Positions 25,501-32,841 of a stretch of 64,000 nucleotides of DNA are shown here, one piece after another. The notes beneath the pieces were generated by a model. The model was not told the DNA's origin. It worked only from the letters and a program-made list of their open reading frames with translations, and did not search any database. The position numbers and the translations under genes are program-made. The stretch covers positions 40,988,569 to 41,052,568 of the forward strand of contig OZ034975.1 in assembly GCA_964030785.1 (NCBI GenBank), in the 5' to 3' direction. This DNA comes from Siderastrea siderea. Its lineage: Eukaryota; Cnidaria; Anthozoa; Scleractinia; Rhizangiidae. Every line of letters starts with the position of its first letter. The stretch's first letter is position 1.

Positions 25501-26525
25501 ATTTCAGCTAGTCGTCACCACATTATCACCTTTACATTTATCGCATTTGACCTTACAAGCCCGCAGAAGGCTGACCTGTGTCACATATGAACCTAGTTGT
25601 ATGGTCTCGCTCACCACAAGTCACCCATAGCTCAGTGGTTAGAGCACCCAACAGGGACCTGGAAGGTCATGGGTTCGACTCCCTTTTGGGAGGATTCAGA
25701 TTTTGAGTAATACAACTATGTCAACATTTCTTCTTTTAAGTGCAATGAAACGTATTTTTAAATAAAGGCGTTCCAACAGGCAAGTTAAATTATTTCAACA
25801 CAAAACAGGAAAAGTTTGGCATGGCAAACAGACCTGTAAAAACATAGTTACCATGGAATCATCAAGTCCAGTTGTCCGAAAAAGGATGTCATGCCAAAAT
25901 GTGTCGAGTTACATTTCAAAATGTAAAATCCCCAACCTCCACCGGGCGGAAGATAATTCCAAAGTTTAAACTTCTTTGCTAGAACGATTCTAAGTAAGCT
26001 TTCGTCAGTGCAGTGACACAGGGAATGTCAAACATATCTAAGTTTCTTCTTTGCTTTGAATTCGATGTACATTGATAACAGTCTAATCCTAAGTTACATT
26101 TAGCCTCCTTTTCAAGTCGAGGCTAAGAGAGGCAATCTAACTAAATGAGGTTACTCAGAAATAACCTGTTTTTTCAAAAAGAACAAAAGACACTGAAAAG
26201 AGACCAAACAAGTTGATCAGGAACAATAACCAGCCTAGTACCCAGGCGTTCTCTTGCCGTTCACTCGACTTGGCGCGAAATGTCGTGACGTCACTGAATG
26301 GCATACCGGGGCCGTCTAATTCGGTGACGTCAAACATTACGTGCCAAGTCGAGTTGCATGTTTGCTGTGATTATACGCTACAGTCGTACTCTAACGACGA
26401 AAACGCTATTAATAACATAACTACTATTTTTTGTTCATTTACTTCTTTTCTCTATGCAGAGGTTAATCAACATGAAAATGTATGACAAACAGCTTTATGC
26501 AAACGTTGAAGACTTGATCATGTAG
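6771..26525 (+). CDS. RTK gene B: Ig-Ig-Ig-SEA-like receptor tyrosine kinase
   Basis: A single-pass receptor that should sense an extracellular ligand and phosphorylate tyrosines in the cytoplasm. Exons: 6771-6800, 8178-8519, 13229-13495, 13968-14195, 14728-14828, 16341-16396, 17972-18174, 19650-19763, 20098-20116, 20318-20360, 20709-21024, 21520-21630, 22171-22361, 23199-23321, 23813-23883, 23976-24016, 24568-24664, 24921-25020, 26460-26525. From exon 2 on they join in one frame (2489 nt plus one from exon 1, 829 codons and a stop). Visible kinase motifs: the Gly loop [15 protein letters not shown], the alphaC Glu in [16 protein letters not shown] and DFG. The activation loop [16 protein letters not shown] resembles the Cad96Ca/Tie/FGFR-type families, but the usual A-P-E is A-Y-E. 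Oddities: the signal-peptide exon is frameshifted (stop at 6789-6791) and the 21025 donor is GTCCC, so B may be a pseudogene or use another first exon. A precise family name is not secure. Confidence 0.8.
6801..8177 (+). other. Gene B intron 1
   Basis: Starts GTAAG at 6801. 6930-7030 is recognisably related to 33035-33110 of gene C intron 1. No embedded gene seen. A short (TTA)n tract lies near 7620-7635, and the 3' end is T-rich up to the acceptor at 8176-8177. Confidence 0.6.
8178..8519 (+). CDS. Gene B exon 2: Ig-like domain 1 (V-like, no cysteines)
   Basis: 114 codons, phase 1 in and out, TTTTTAAG acceptor and T|GTAAGT donor. The translation has V-set-type landmarks (a central W in [11 protein letters not shown] and a D-Q-G-M-Y motif before the last strand) but no cysteine at all. 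The canonical disulphide is therefore absent. The Asn-Val-Thr sites suggest glycosylation. Confidence 0.75.
8560..8719 (+). pseudogene. Broken tandem duplicate of the 3' half of exon 2
   Basis: 8572-8719 repeats 8378-8525 with substitutions and indels (for example ACACCCAGGCAGAGCTGA against ACACCCAGGCACAGCTGA). It includes a copy of the exon end and a changed donor TGTGAGTAC. A frameshift and an in-frame stop make it unusable. It lies only about 50 bp past the real exon end. Confidence 0.7.
8720..9379 (+). other. Gene B intron 2, plain AT-rich part
   Basis: No coding or repeat signal that I can name, apart from a short hairpin at 8896-8922 (AGTCACTGAATTTAAATTCA and its complement). Confidence 0.4.
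9380..9618. repeat. LINE-type 3' tail running into CCAT/TTCG/TTCA microsatellites
   Basis: 9385-9464 reads like the 3' end of a non-LTR element (AATAAAGTTCATTCAT). It is followed by (CCAT)n to about 9553, (TTCG)n to about 9596 and (TTCA)n to 9616. Confidence 0.45.
9700..10093. mobile_element. TTAA-flanked MITE
   Basis: Terminal inverted repeats start GGACGGTGCCTCC at 9700 and end GGAGGCACCGTCC at 10093. They are flanked by TTAA at 9696-9699 and 10094-10097. Size (394 bp), lack of coding capacity and TTAA target fit a non-autonomous piggyBac/Kolobok-type element. Internal halves are also partly complementary. Confidence 0.75.
10094..10704 (+). other. Gene B intron 2, unassigned repeat-like DNA
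   Basis: Contains weak inverted motifs around GGGACTGTC (10254-10275) and GGGACTAGTCCC (10498-10509) and a poly-T run at 10588-10602. No gene. Confidence 0.3.
10705..11663. repeat. Inverted repeat pair with about 140-bp arms
   Basis: Left arm 10705-10843 is the reverse complement of right arm 11525-11663, with only scattered differences. The arms are rich in GAAC/GTTC units. The 680-bp spacer holds a (TAA)n run near 11104-11130. The open frames in the arms are mirror images and not genes. It could be a fold-back element or two inverted copies of one repeat. Confidence 0.6.
11664..12967 (+). other. Gene B intron 2, simple-sequence rich
   Basis: Contains a poly-A at 11858-11875, a poly-G run at 12061-12075 and a degenerate ACGTCC-type minisatellite at about 12535-12690. 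No coding exon recognised. Confidence 0.4.
12968..13134. mobile_element. Tigger/pogo-like MITE (TA-flanked)
   Basis: Left end CAGGGGAACCTCGATTTAAC and a right end whose complement contains GAACCTC-x-ACATAACGAAG, with TA on both sides (12966-12967, 13135-13136). The GAACCTCGATTTAACGAA core is the typical terminus of pogo/Tigger-type mariner elements. It is a degenerate, non-coding copy. Confidence 0.5.
13229..13495 (+). CDS. Gene B exon 3: Ig domain 2
   Basis: 89 codons, phase 1/1. Clear I-set pattern: [17 protein letters not shown], then [14 protein letters not shown]. It is closely similar to gene C 48026-48292, with identical length. Confidence 0.85.
13968..14195 (+). CDS. Gene B exon 4: Ig domain 3
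   Basis: 76 codons, phase 1/1, TTTTTTTCCAG acceptor. Ig pattern [15 protein letters not shown], then [16 protein letters not shown]. It has an extra Cys cluster (PCNPCPCDD) in the middle. The gene C counterpart is at 49008-49244. Confidence 0.85.
14196..14727 (+). other. Gene B intron 4
   Basis: The 5' part (14205-14310) aligns with gene C 49255-49385, including a GGAGC-GATTGGCTCACAGAGCA block. No other feature. Confidence 0.5.
14728..14828 (+). CDS. Gene B exon 5: SEA-like module, part a
   Basis: Encodes [20 protein letters not shown] and the following helix, phase 1 in and phase 0 out. The gene C counterpart is 49831-49931. The alternation of beta-strand and helix over exons 5-7 fits a SEA-like fold, which is inference. 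Confidence 0.75.
15680..16278 (+). mobile_element. Decayed hAT element with transposase C-terminus
   Basis: Inverted termini CAGAGGCGG (15680) and CCGCCTCTG (ending 16278). 15966-16198 encodes a hAT dimerisation-type segment: [20 protein letters not shown], a TAG stop, then [18 protein letters not shown] and a [11 protein letters not shown] helix. The rest of the transposase is deleted and long poly-G and poly-C runs are present. It lies in gene B intron 5. No matching 8-bp target duplication is visible. Confidence 0.7.
16341..16396 (+). CDS. Gene B exon 6: SEA-like module, part b
   Basis: [18 protein letters not shown] plus two bases, phase 0 in. Compared with gene C (50049-50107) 7 bp are missing at the end. 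Using donor GTAACC at 16397 instead of the GTGGGT 4 bp earlier restores phase 2, so I end the exon at 16396. Confidence 0.65.
16397..17971 (+). other. Gene B intron 6
   Basis: A CT/TTC-rich tract lies at 16417-16490. The rest is AT-rich with no recognisable exon. Short open frames at 17081-17377 and 17521-17814 carry no domain. Confidence 0.4.
17972..18174 (+). CDS. Gene B exon 7: SEA-like part c and Thr/Pro stalk
   Basis: [20 protein letters not shown], then a helix, GRFSVNASS, and a short [15 protein letters not shown] stalk that is probably O-glycosylated. Phase 2 in, phase 1 out (GTATGT donor). The gene C counterpart is 50711-50913, of identical length. Confidence 0.8.
18175..19649 (+). 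other. Gene B intron 7
   Basis: 18690-18850 aligns with C 51170-51330, and 19160-19440 aligns with C 51640-51720 plus 61345-61510. It therefore marks the empty site of the 9.6-kb insertion found in gene C. No gene. Confidence 0.6.
19650..19763 (+). CDS. Gene B exon 8: transmembrane segment
   Basis: [20 protein letters not shown] followed by [18 protein letters not shown]: four cysteines just outside the membrane, then about 22 hydrophobic residues and a basic stop-transfer. Phase 1 both ends. The gene C counterpart is 61755-61868. Confidence 0.85.
20098..20116 (+). CDS. Gene B exon 9: juxtamembrane micro-exon (19 nt)
   Basis: Phase 1 in, phase 2 out, TTCCTAG acceptor and GTATGT donor. Encodes a basic A-G-R-R-E-R stretch. 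The size and both phases fit between exons 8 and 10. Confidence 0.6.
20318..20360 (+). CDS. Gene B exon 10: juxtamembrane mini-exon (43 nt)
   Basis: Encodes [14 protein letters not shown], phase 2 in and phase 0 out, donor GTATGT. Confidence 0.6.
20709..21024 (+). CDS. Gene B exon 11: juxtamembrane and kinase N-lobe
   Basis: 105 codons plus one base. A juxtamembrane region with YMPLDEARR and GQYAPLHPS tyrosines, then the Gly-rich loop ([12 protein letters not shown]) and the catalytic Lys in VAVKML. The donor that keeps frame with exon 12 is GTCCCA, far from consensus. Confidence 0.8.
21025..21519 (+). other. Gene B intron 11
   Basis: No gene or named repeat. Ends ATTTTGCAG. Its 5' splice site is the anomalous GTCCC. 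Confidence 0.5.
21520..21630 (+). CDS. Gene B exon 12: kinase alphaC region
   Basis: [20 protein letters not shown] then [17 protein letters not shown]. Contains the alphaC Glu. Phase 1/1. Confidence 0.85.
22171..22361 (+). CDS. Gene B exon 13: kinase hinge and insert
   Basis: [20 protein letters not shown] (hinge), a short kinase insert, then [20 protein letters not shown]. Acceptor TTTTTTTCTAAG, phase 1 in and 0 out. Confidence 0.85.
22362..23198 (+). repeat. Gene B intron 13 with two dispersed repeats
   Basis: 22505-22625 shares CGTGTTTGCCTAGCCTGATA and a GGGTTTGCATAACTC motif with the MITE at 60246-60443 and is probably a truncated copy. 22800-23022 is a different repeat ending in a minus-strand tRNA-like segment (AACCACCGACCTTCAGATCT and onward). 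Confidence 0.45.
23199..23321 (+). CDS. Gene B exon 14: catalytic loop and activation segment
   Basis: [20 protein letters not shown], then [27 protein letters not shown] and DFG are all intact, with a single activation-loop tyrosine. Phase 0/0. Confidence 0.9.
23322..23812 (+). other. Gene B intron 14
   Basis: A short (CTTT)n tract at 23540-23562. No gene. Confidence 0.4.
23813..23883 (+). CDS. Gene B exon 15: P+1 loop
   Basis: [20 protein letters not shown] then KSD. The position normally Pro/Ile in A-P-E or A-I-E is Tyr. Phase 0/2. Confidence 0.85.
23976..24016 (+). CDS. Gene B exon 16: alphaF
   Basis: [15 protein letters not shown] across the junctions, phase 2/1. Confidence 0.85.
24017..24567 (+). 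other. Gene B intron 16
   Basis: AT-rich, no gene or named repeat recognised. Ends CTCTCTCAG. Confidence 0.4.
24568..24664 (+). CDS. Gene B exon 17: kinase C-lobe
   Basis: [20 protein letters not shown] then [13 protein letters not shown]. Phase 1/2, donor GTAAAT. Confidence 0.85.
24921..25020 (+). CDS. Gene B exon 18: end of kinase domain
   Basis: [20 protein letters not shown] then [13 protein letters not shown], with the kinase subdomain XI Arg (R-P-T-F). Phase 2/0, donor GTACGT. Confidence 0.85.
25350..25750. repeat. Inverted pair of tRNA-derived SINE copies
   Basis: A plus-strand copy at 25619-25740 has A and B boxes (TAGCTCAGTGGTTAGAGC, GGGTTCGACTCCC) followed by a GGAGGATTCAGATTTTGAGT body. 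A minus-strand copy at about 25360-25465 shares the GGGAGTCGAACCC B box and body. A body-only fragment lies between (25466-25540). Confidence 0.55.
26460..26525 (+). CDS. Gene B exon 19: C-terminal tail and stop
   Basis: 21 residues then TAG at 26523-26525. Carries QLYANVED, conserved with gene A. Acceptor CTATGCAG, phase 0. Confidence 0.9.
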   Translation, partial: RLINMKMYDKQLYANVEDLIM

Positions 26526-26579
26526 AATACCACAGATCATTTGGGAGATTAAGTCCCGCGGTGTTGCTGAATGTGTAGC

Positions 26580-26765
26580 TAAGGTTTAGCTGATTGACAT
26601 GTATTTTTTATCTTGTTTATATCTTGTACATAGTTTTTAACTCTTTCTGTTCTTTTTAATTTAGCTTAGATAGAGGGCCACAAGTTTATTAGTGTTGTGC
26701 ACTACTTAGTGCTACCCGCTTTAAATAAAGGATTTACTTACTTAATTACTTACTTACAATTAACA
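26580..26765 (+). mobile_element. LINE 3' end fragment
   Basis: AGGGCCACAAGTTTATTAGT, then CCCGCTTTAAATAAAGGATT, and a (TTAC)n tail. This is the layout of a 5'-truncated CR1/L2-type insertion. It is absent from the aligned gene A flank (500-650), so it inserted after the duplication. Its AATAAA could serve as a poly-A signal for gene B. Confidence 0.5.
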
Positions 26766-27585
26766 CTGCTGGTGTGTAAGGTCGTCGGTGATCTAGGTAG
26801 TGGCAATGTCAAGGTTATTGGCAAATGAATGGTAACTTAAAAAAATATTTAGCCCCTGCTTTTCGTAGTTATGGTAAGAGTACATTCGAACTGCGTCCAA
26901 ATACGGACACCAGTAACCGGCTTCACACGAACCACATCACTTAAATATTTAACAGTTGTTAGTCTAGGCGGACCAGTCAAAGTGTTATTTTGAAAGGAAA
27001 ACAAACAGAATAGTGAGGGAAATTCAGAGAGCAATTACAAAAAGGTAATTACAGTTGTCGTAAAAAACAAAGAACAGGGCACATTTTTACATATTTAGTT
27101 TTTTGCTTCTTTAGTCCTACGTTTTCGATTGTCATTGACGTTTTAAAAGGAACAAGAATATGAAATTTTGAGAAGGAAACAAAGTGGCCTGTTATTGAAG
27201 CCACATGTGTAATAACTGGCTCAGATGCAATAACTGTAGATTTTGAGACGAAATACAACAGAAGTTTACAAATATAGCTAAAATGACTATCGTGTGATAA
27301 CGGCATTAGTCACGTGACCATGAGAAAATCACTTAGACTAGGTCAAGACCAAACACAGGCACAGTGATCTACCCCCGGGAAATTAACAAGTTCATATCAT
27401 TCAAGCTTTGTGACGTCATCTGTCATTAAGTGACTATGACAAGCTCGCTTATTTCTTCGTAATAGACTGCGATCACCAACTGTAGTCACGGAAAATGTAT
27501 GGGAGAACATCTTTATCTCCCTAGTACATACTTGTATCAAAAACAACTTAGATACTGTATTTTGTTGACCGATTACGACATTTAG
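26766..27585. other. 3' flank of gene B, duplicate of 630-1800
   Basis: Aligned with the flank of gene A as noted there. No gene seen. Confidence 0.5.
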
Positions 27586-27589
27586 CAGA

Positions 27590-27925
27590 CGTAGCCTTAA
27601 AGAACAGACTAAAACAAGCGAAAGTTAATGGGCCAAGTCTAATAGAAGGAATCCATCGTCGTCTACGAGGTTACATTCCAAGTATTCATGGGGCGACACA
27701 GTCTTTTGATAACACCCTTGAATTCATCACCATGATCGCTTTGAACTAAGCACAGCAGTCCGAACATTTAGCAAATATTCTGCAGTTCGTCCGAGATGAC
27801 CTTGATATTTTTCTTTTTTTCACTCACTGCATGAAGCCAATTTAATGTACCGACTGAAACGTCAATCACTGACAAAACATATCGGTAGGATCCCGTATTC
27901 AACGTACCATAACACTGGCGCTCAT
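27590..27925 (-). pseudogene. Retroviral-type integrase core remnant
   Basis: The minus strand reads YGTLNTGSYRYVLSVIDVS, then HAVSEKKKNIKVISDELQNI, a stop, then LVQSDHGDEFKGVIKRLC, with three in-frame stops in about 110 codons. The S-D-x-G-x-E-F motif with the preceding V-I-D-V strand is typical of rve-type integrases in LTR retrotransposons and related elements. It is clearly inactive and has no flanking RT. Confidence 0.55.
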
Positions 27926-27959
27926 GTCCACGTGACTAATTTAATATCTTTTCTGATGG

Positions 27960-28840
27960 TCACGTGTCCAATATCGTCATTACACGACGAACGAACTTCT
28001 TATGATTGTTAACTGTAGGCGAATTTATTCTGTTGTACTTCGTTCCGAATTACATTTATTACATTTGAGGCCAATTATTACACTTGTGGCCTCAACACCT
28101 GTTTCATCTGCAGAAAAAAAACCGTCAGACTTGCATGAATGTCAAATATCTTTATGTGTGAGCACGTTTACAATACCAAAGCTATTTTGAGGTTGTAAAT
28201 CTACTCAACATGCATGCAGAGCGGTCTCATTGGCATTTTTCAAAATTATTCTAAATGATGAAATGAAAGCTTTAAACAAATAAAACAAGCAGAGCGATGT
28301 GAAAGTTTCATAATTCCTCAGAAACTCTTGGTTGTTGTGATAACTGAACATCACATGCCATGATGGAAAAAATATACTTTGTCAATTTGTACATAATTTT
28401 CTCGATATTCTTGCATGACGGCGAGACATAATAGCGTATAACACGTTAAAGTTACATGCATGAAATGTAATAAAGTCTTAATTGCTAAATTCAGCCACGC
28501 GGTCGTGTGATTTTTATTAAATGCTGTTCTATGATATATATAATACATATAATTATACTGTCTTTCCTTGTGGAAAATGTTTCATGTAACCTTGGTTACT
28601 GCTGTAAATACTTAATTGATGAAATGTGTCTAGCGGAGTTGGGAATTGTTTTCCACTGGCCTTCGATTTCTGTTCAGTCAAACCGGCTCGACGAGGAGCC
28701 ACACGTACTTTACAGCACACCCAACCCCACTGCTACCTAAACCTTGCGTCTCCCTGGCTGAAGGTTATTATGTCGACAGGTCATTTTGTCTTGCTTTGCT
28801 TGCCCCGCATCAACAACGTTCAAAATGCAGATGTAACTGC
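27960..28840. other. 3' flank of gene B continued, duplicate of 1800-2560
   Basis: Aligned with the gene A flank. Ends in the conserved upstream element copy 3. Confidence 0.5.
28715..28835 (+). promoter_or_regulatory. Conserved upstream element, copy 3
   Basis: Third copy, with CTCCCTGGCTGAAGG, GTCGACAGGTCATTTTGTCT and CATCAACAACGTTCAAAATG, then GGTAGCCT. It lies about 4 kb upstream of the gene C signal-peptide exon and corresponds to copy 1 by segmental duplication. Confidence 0.35.
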
Positions 28841-29449
28841 TGAAGGTAGCCTAAGACCAAATGAATGAAAAACAAAACAAAACAAAATTTATATAAATTT
28901 ATATGAGAAGAAGTCTCAAGAAAATGAAGGACAACGGGCGTCACTGAATTAAATTATCATCAAATTTCATTGCTGATTGAAAGTTTACATGATAAGAAAA
29001 TTGGCGCAGAATATATATGCGCATTGTGATCAGTTATGGTATAGATCATCAGTCAGTTTATGTAGTAAAACTTCTTATAACAAGTGTTCCAAGGATATCG
29101 TTGATTGCTGTACATGTGTAACTGGGGTAAACAGTATCGACAATAAGGAGTGGATTTGCAAAACATGTGGTAAATTACCAGGTTTTTCCAATGCATATAA
29201 GTGATGTTCCCTGAAAAACCACAGTGTTTAAATTTGAATCACTGGAAGAGAGACTTATTATGGTTTGTAAACTATTATTTTTAACAATTATTACTAATTA
29301 TTATATTATTGTTGTCATAATTTACCGCGAGCGGATTTCGAATTTCTCGCGTAGGATCGCGCGCTGATCGCTTAGGGAGGTCGAGGTGTACGCAGTTGCC
29401 TAAGAACAAAAAGGAATCACGACCACTGACAATGGCGCACTCTTATGAC
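28841..29449. other. Intergenic, no gene recognised
   Basis: AT-rich. A short Cys-containing open frame at 28977-29204 has no recognisable domain. Confidence 0.35.
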
Positions 29450-30044
29450 GGTCTGGATGGGGGAGTTCAAATGTCAGTTGTCTGAGTTAAAATTAAGGCC
29501 ATTTGTCAGTTGTCAGTTAAATTTTGGGCCATTAGTGGTCATTTGTCAGTTGTCGGTTAACTGGATATTAGTAATTCACCGTTAACCCTTAATATTCGTT
29601 TTTTGACCCTTTTTGGACCTCCTTTGATAACTAGAAAAGCACAGCTCACTTGACTGATGTATTTGATATCAGTTTAAGGTCAAAGTTCCCAAGCCCACCA
29701 GCAGTTTCAATCCCAAAAATTCAGTCGAATTCTTTGTAAACGATTCCACTGCCTTTATATCCTTGTTGATAGGGATTAGACTTCGCTGACGCTCGAACGC
29801 CGTATCGGAATCGACACGATAAAAAGCAACGATAGCTTTCTTGACGCGAGCAGACTTTTCTTTGAGCACGTGGCTACAGTAAATTGGTCTAAATTGCGGT
29901 CAGTTGAGGCTCATATATTAAATAACAGATAATGATAATAACCTTTATTGCCTTACATCCACTTTTTACATCCTTTACTTAGATTTGTTAGAGTCAAATG
30001 GTAAATGACAGTTTGACAGTTGTCAGTAAAACCCATCCAGACCC
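29450..30044. mobile_element. MITE-like element with GTCTGGATGGG inverted ends
   Basis: Left end GTCTGGATGGGGGAGTT and right end AACCCATCCAGACC are inverted repeats. Both flanks continue with copies of a TTTGTCAGTTGTCAGTTAA unit, five or so in total. No coding capacity. Confidence 0.45.
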
Positions 30045-30787
30045 TCTCTCATGTTTAATGAAAAACAAATTTACACAAGAAAAATTCTTGAGAAAAGATG
30101 CTGAATAGAAAAAGGAAGCAATATAATCAATTAATCAACTACGATTCATGGTTTGAACGAAAACAAACATGTTGGTGAAATAAAACCAAAACTCCCCTTG
30201 GAGAAAAAAAATATTTTTTTTTTCTATTAAGAAAAAACAAACAAACGAAAAAAATCAACACCCACGAGATCTCCAGTCCTTGGGACGGTTCAGTTAATGT
30301 TTGGTCGCCTAACACCTTCGAAACTTCCTGAAAAGTCTGCCTTCCGACAGAGAATTCGGCTTCGGTGCTAGAAACATCTCGATATAACTTTTGAAGACAA
30401 AAAAAATCTCAAATATGCCTTAACTGTTATCGCTCTGAAACAACAGTTTCTCGTACTCTTGTATGCAAAAATAGAAACCCAGCAAATTCCAATTCAATAG
30501 GTCAACGGAAACTACGTCATTTTGTTTTGCCTCTAACCACGCTAATTCGTTGGCATGACAATTATTGGGAAAGTTTAACAGGAAATTTTGCTGCTAGCTT
30601 GAAACGACTGAAAATGAGAATTTAAAGCATTTTGATGTTGAACCTTGGTATGAGCTACATTGTTCAAGAAACTTGATGTTTTCGTAGCATATAAAATATC
30701 GTTAAAAACATCCAAATACTTTTAGGTAGCAACAATTTAAGTTAACGCACTTTTGCATCCCACAAAAATAGCTAGGGGTTCCTGTCG
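30045..30787. other. Intergenic, no gene recognised
   Basis: Includes A-rich and T-rich tracts at 30205-30255. Nothing else identified. Confidence 0.35.
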
Positions 30788-30795
30788 GAACTCAG

Positions 30796-30936
30796 TAACC
30801 TGTTCCAGGCGTTCAGATAGTGGAGCGCGAGCGAAAAAGAAAGCGAGCGAAAGAGCGGGAAAAAAACGAGGGGAGACTCTTTCGCTCGCTTTATTTTTCG
30901 CTCGCGTTCCACTATCTGAACGCCTGGAACAGGCTA
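30796..30936. mobile_element. 141-bp palindromic MITE with 8-bp target duplication
   Basis: Ends TAACCTGTTCCAGGCG and CGCCTGGAACAGGCTA. Almost the whole element is self-complementary. It is flanked by GAACTCAG at 30788-30795 and 30937-30944. An 8-bp duplication fits hAT-type transposition. Confidence 0.75.
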
Positions 30937-30944
30937 GAACTCAG

Positions 30945-31756
30945 GGGTGAACTTAATGACACATTATAAATGTTAAAAGTGAATGGTGGGAAATAGACTT
31001 GTTGCTTTAATTTTTATGACCCAGATTTTCCCTTTCATTGTCTGTGTACGTTTTTTGTAGAGTGACTGCTTGCACCGACTGAGCCCTTGCGAATTGTAAC
31101 GTTTCGCTACCGGGTTGAATTTCGTGGCTTCACAAAGTTCTTGACTTTGGCACAGTAAAGGAGATACAATATTGCAAATTACCTGCGGTGAGAGGCCTTT
31201 ATCTATTTATAGCACTTGACTAAATTAGGCACCACTGATCTGACAAGATTTTTACTGATTATTTCTTTATGTCAGCCGCTCTAACATCTAAAAATTAAGT
31301 CTAAACTCTCAACTGTAAATGACGTTAATGGAAGAAATAGACAAGATAAAAAGCTGTAGAATCCCAGTATACTTTACAGTGGAAACAGTAACATCAAGTA
31401 CTGTGATGGAAATAGGTTCCCCTCCCACTTATACAGTTTCACTGAAGTTCGGCATGCATACAACGAACATTTGTTTGTGGTGTGCTACTATCGAACTACA
31501 GGCTTTTTGTGGCGGCTGAGATTTGTTCCACCATTGCAGTTTGTTAAAAGTTAGTCTCGATCTGTATGGTTCAATTAAGTTTAAAATAAATGTTATTTGA
31601 GTCACCTGAGTTGATTTGTCGTTATTCCGCTCAAATGGCTGGTATGCCTGTGCAACAACAGGGGAAAAAACAAGAGAAAACAAACCATGACAAAAAGAAA
31701 AGCCAAAGACAAATCGCATCGTCTATGATGGTACCTTCACGTTTGTGCTGATACCA
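30945..31756. other. Intergenic, no gene recognised
   Basis: Short open frames at 31319-31519 (+) and 31429-31719 (-) overlap on opposite strands and show no domain. Confidence 0.35.
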
Positions 31757-32350
31757 GGTGCAACAACAACAGCAATCAGCTTTATTTGCCATGACTATTA
31801 CTTCTTACTGTATTGCAAAAGCATACAACTCAACAAAAAGAATTATTACTGTCATAAGGAGATAAGAATTAAGTTACATCAGTCTGAATTGATAATAAAT
31901 TATTGCGTAAATTTAAGCATGATAGAATGCATCTAATATTAATTCTTTTGTAGCTTGTAATGTAGACAATCGTTTTATATTTGGTAGGTGGTGCTCTATT
32001 TTCCTATAAAACCTGTCTCTAAAAATTGAGTATTTAGGTCAGTGAAAAAGGAAGTGGATTTCATCCTCAGCTTGATAGGATCCGCAAGTAGGACAAAGTC
32101 TATTATTCGCGGGATTTGACTGTATCTACCAGTTTCAATCATTAGTCTGTGATTACTTATTCTGAATTTCACTAATTCTTCCCTTTCATTTTTGCTTGTA
32201 AGTTCTAGATAACAAGAAGGTGTGTATTCGTTTTTTAAAAGTGTTATGAAATTCTAGTTTCTTAGAGTGTAGAATAGTATGCTGCCAGTTTAGGATATAT
32301 TCGTGTTGCAGTAGGCTTATATAGCGTTTGATCTTAGATTTGTTTAGGAA
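31757..32350 (-). mobile_element. LINE 3' fragment, minus strand
   Basis: The minus strand reads RLCPTCGSYQAEDEIHFLFH and then a stop where a Cys is expected. This is the C-x2-C ... H ... C knuckle downstream of the RT in many LINEs. The 3' end is an AATAAA-containing stretch followed by a (TTG)n tail at 31757-31770. Heavily 5' truncated and mutated. Confidence 0.6.
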
Positions 32351-32792
32351 TTGGGGTCAAAATCAGGCAAATTTTAGTATTCAGACATCCTCATAACACG
32401 AGTAGAAACTACTTAGAGGAATGAAGATCTAATACTACGCTTTCGGTATTCTAAACTGATTTCAAACACTGATAACGGCCACACACTTTGTGTGGGTCTC
32501 TTGTAAAAAATTTAAAAGGGCTTTCAGTTTCTTCATTTCCGATTTTTGGTCTAAACCGATTTGAATGGACGGTACCTCGGTACCTCGTACCCTACCCCTC
32601 TCTTGACCATCCACTCCCCTGCTGGGGGTAATTTTGTTTCAGCTTGCTCTGCTTCGCTTGTCACTTGAACGACAGTACAGACAGTGCAGTATTTATATAT
32701 GCGCTTCATTTATGAATAATTTTCATTGTTAATGAAATCCATAAATTAAAGTTCCTGAACTAGATGATATCCACAGGAATTGCGTCTTGACA
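32351..32792 (+). other. Upstream region of gene C
   Basis: Contains a small inverted motif GGTACC-x-GGTACC at 32571-32583. The promoter cannot be placed from sequence alone. Confidence 0.3.
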
Positions 32793-32841
32793 ATGGTTGG
32801 TGTTCTTCTCGTGTACTTCATAGCTAACTTAGCTGTCTCAG
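32793..32841 (+). CDS. Gene C exon 1: signal peptide
   Basis: MVGVLLVYFIANLAVS then phase 1: a short hydrophobic signal peptide. The ATG has a GACAATGG context, and the donor is GTAAGT at 32842. Confidence 0.75.
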
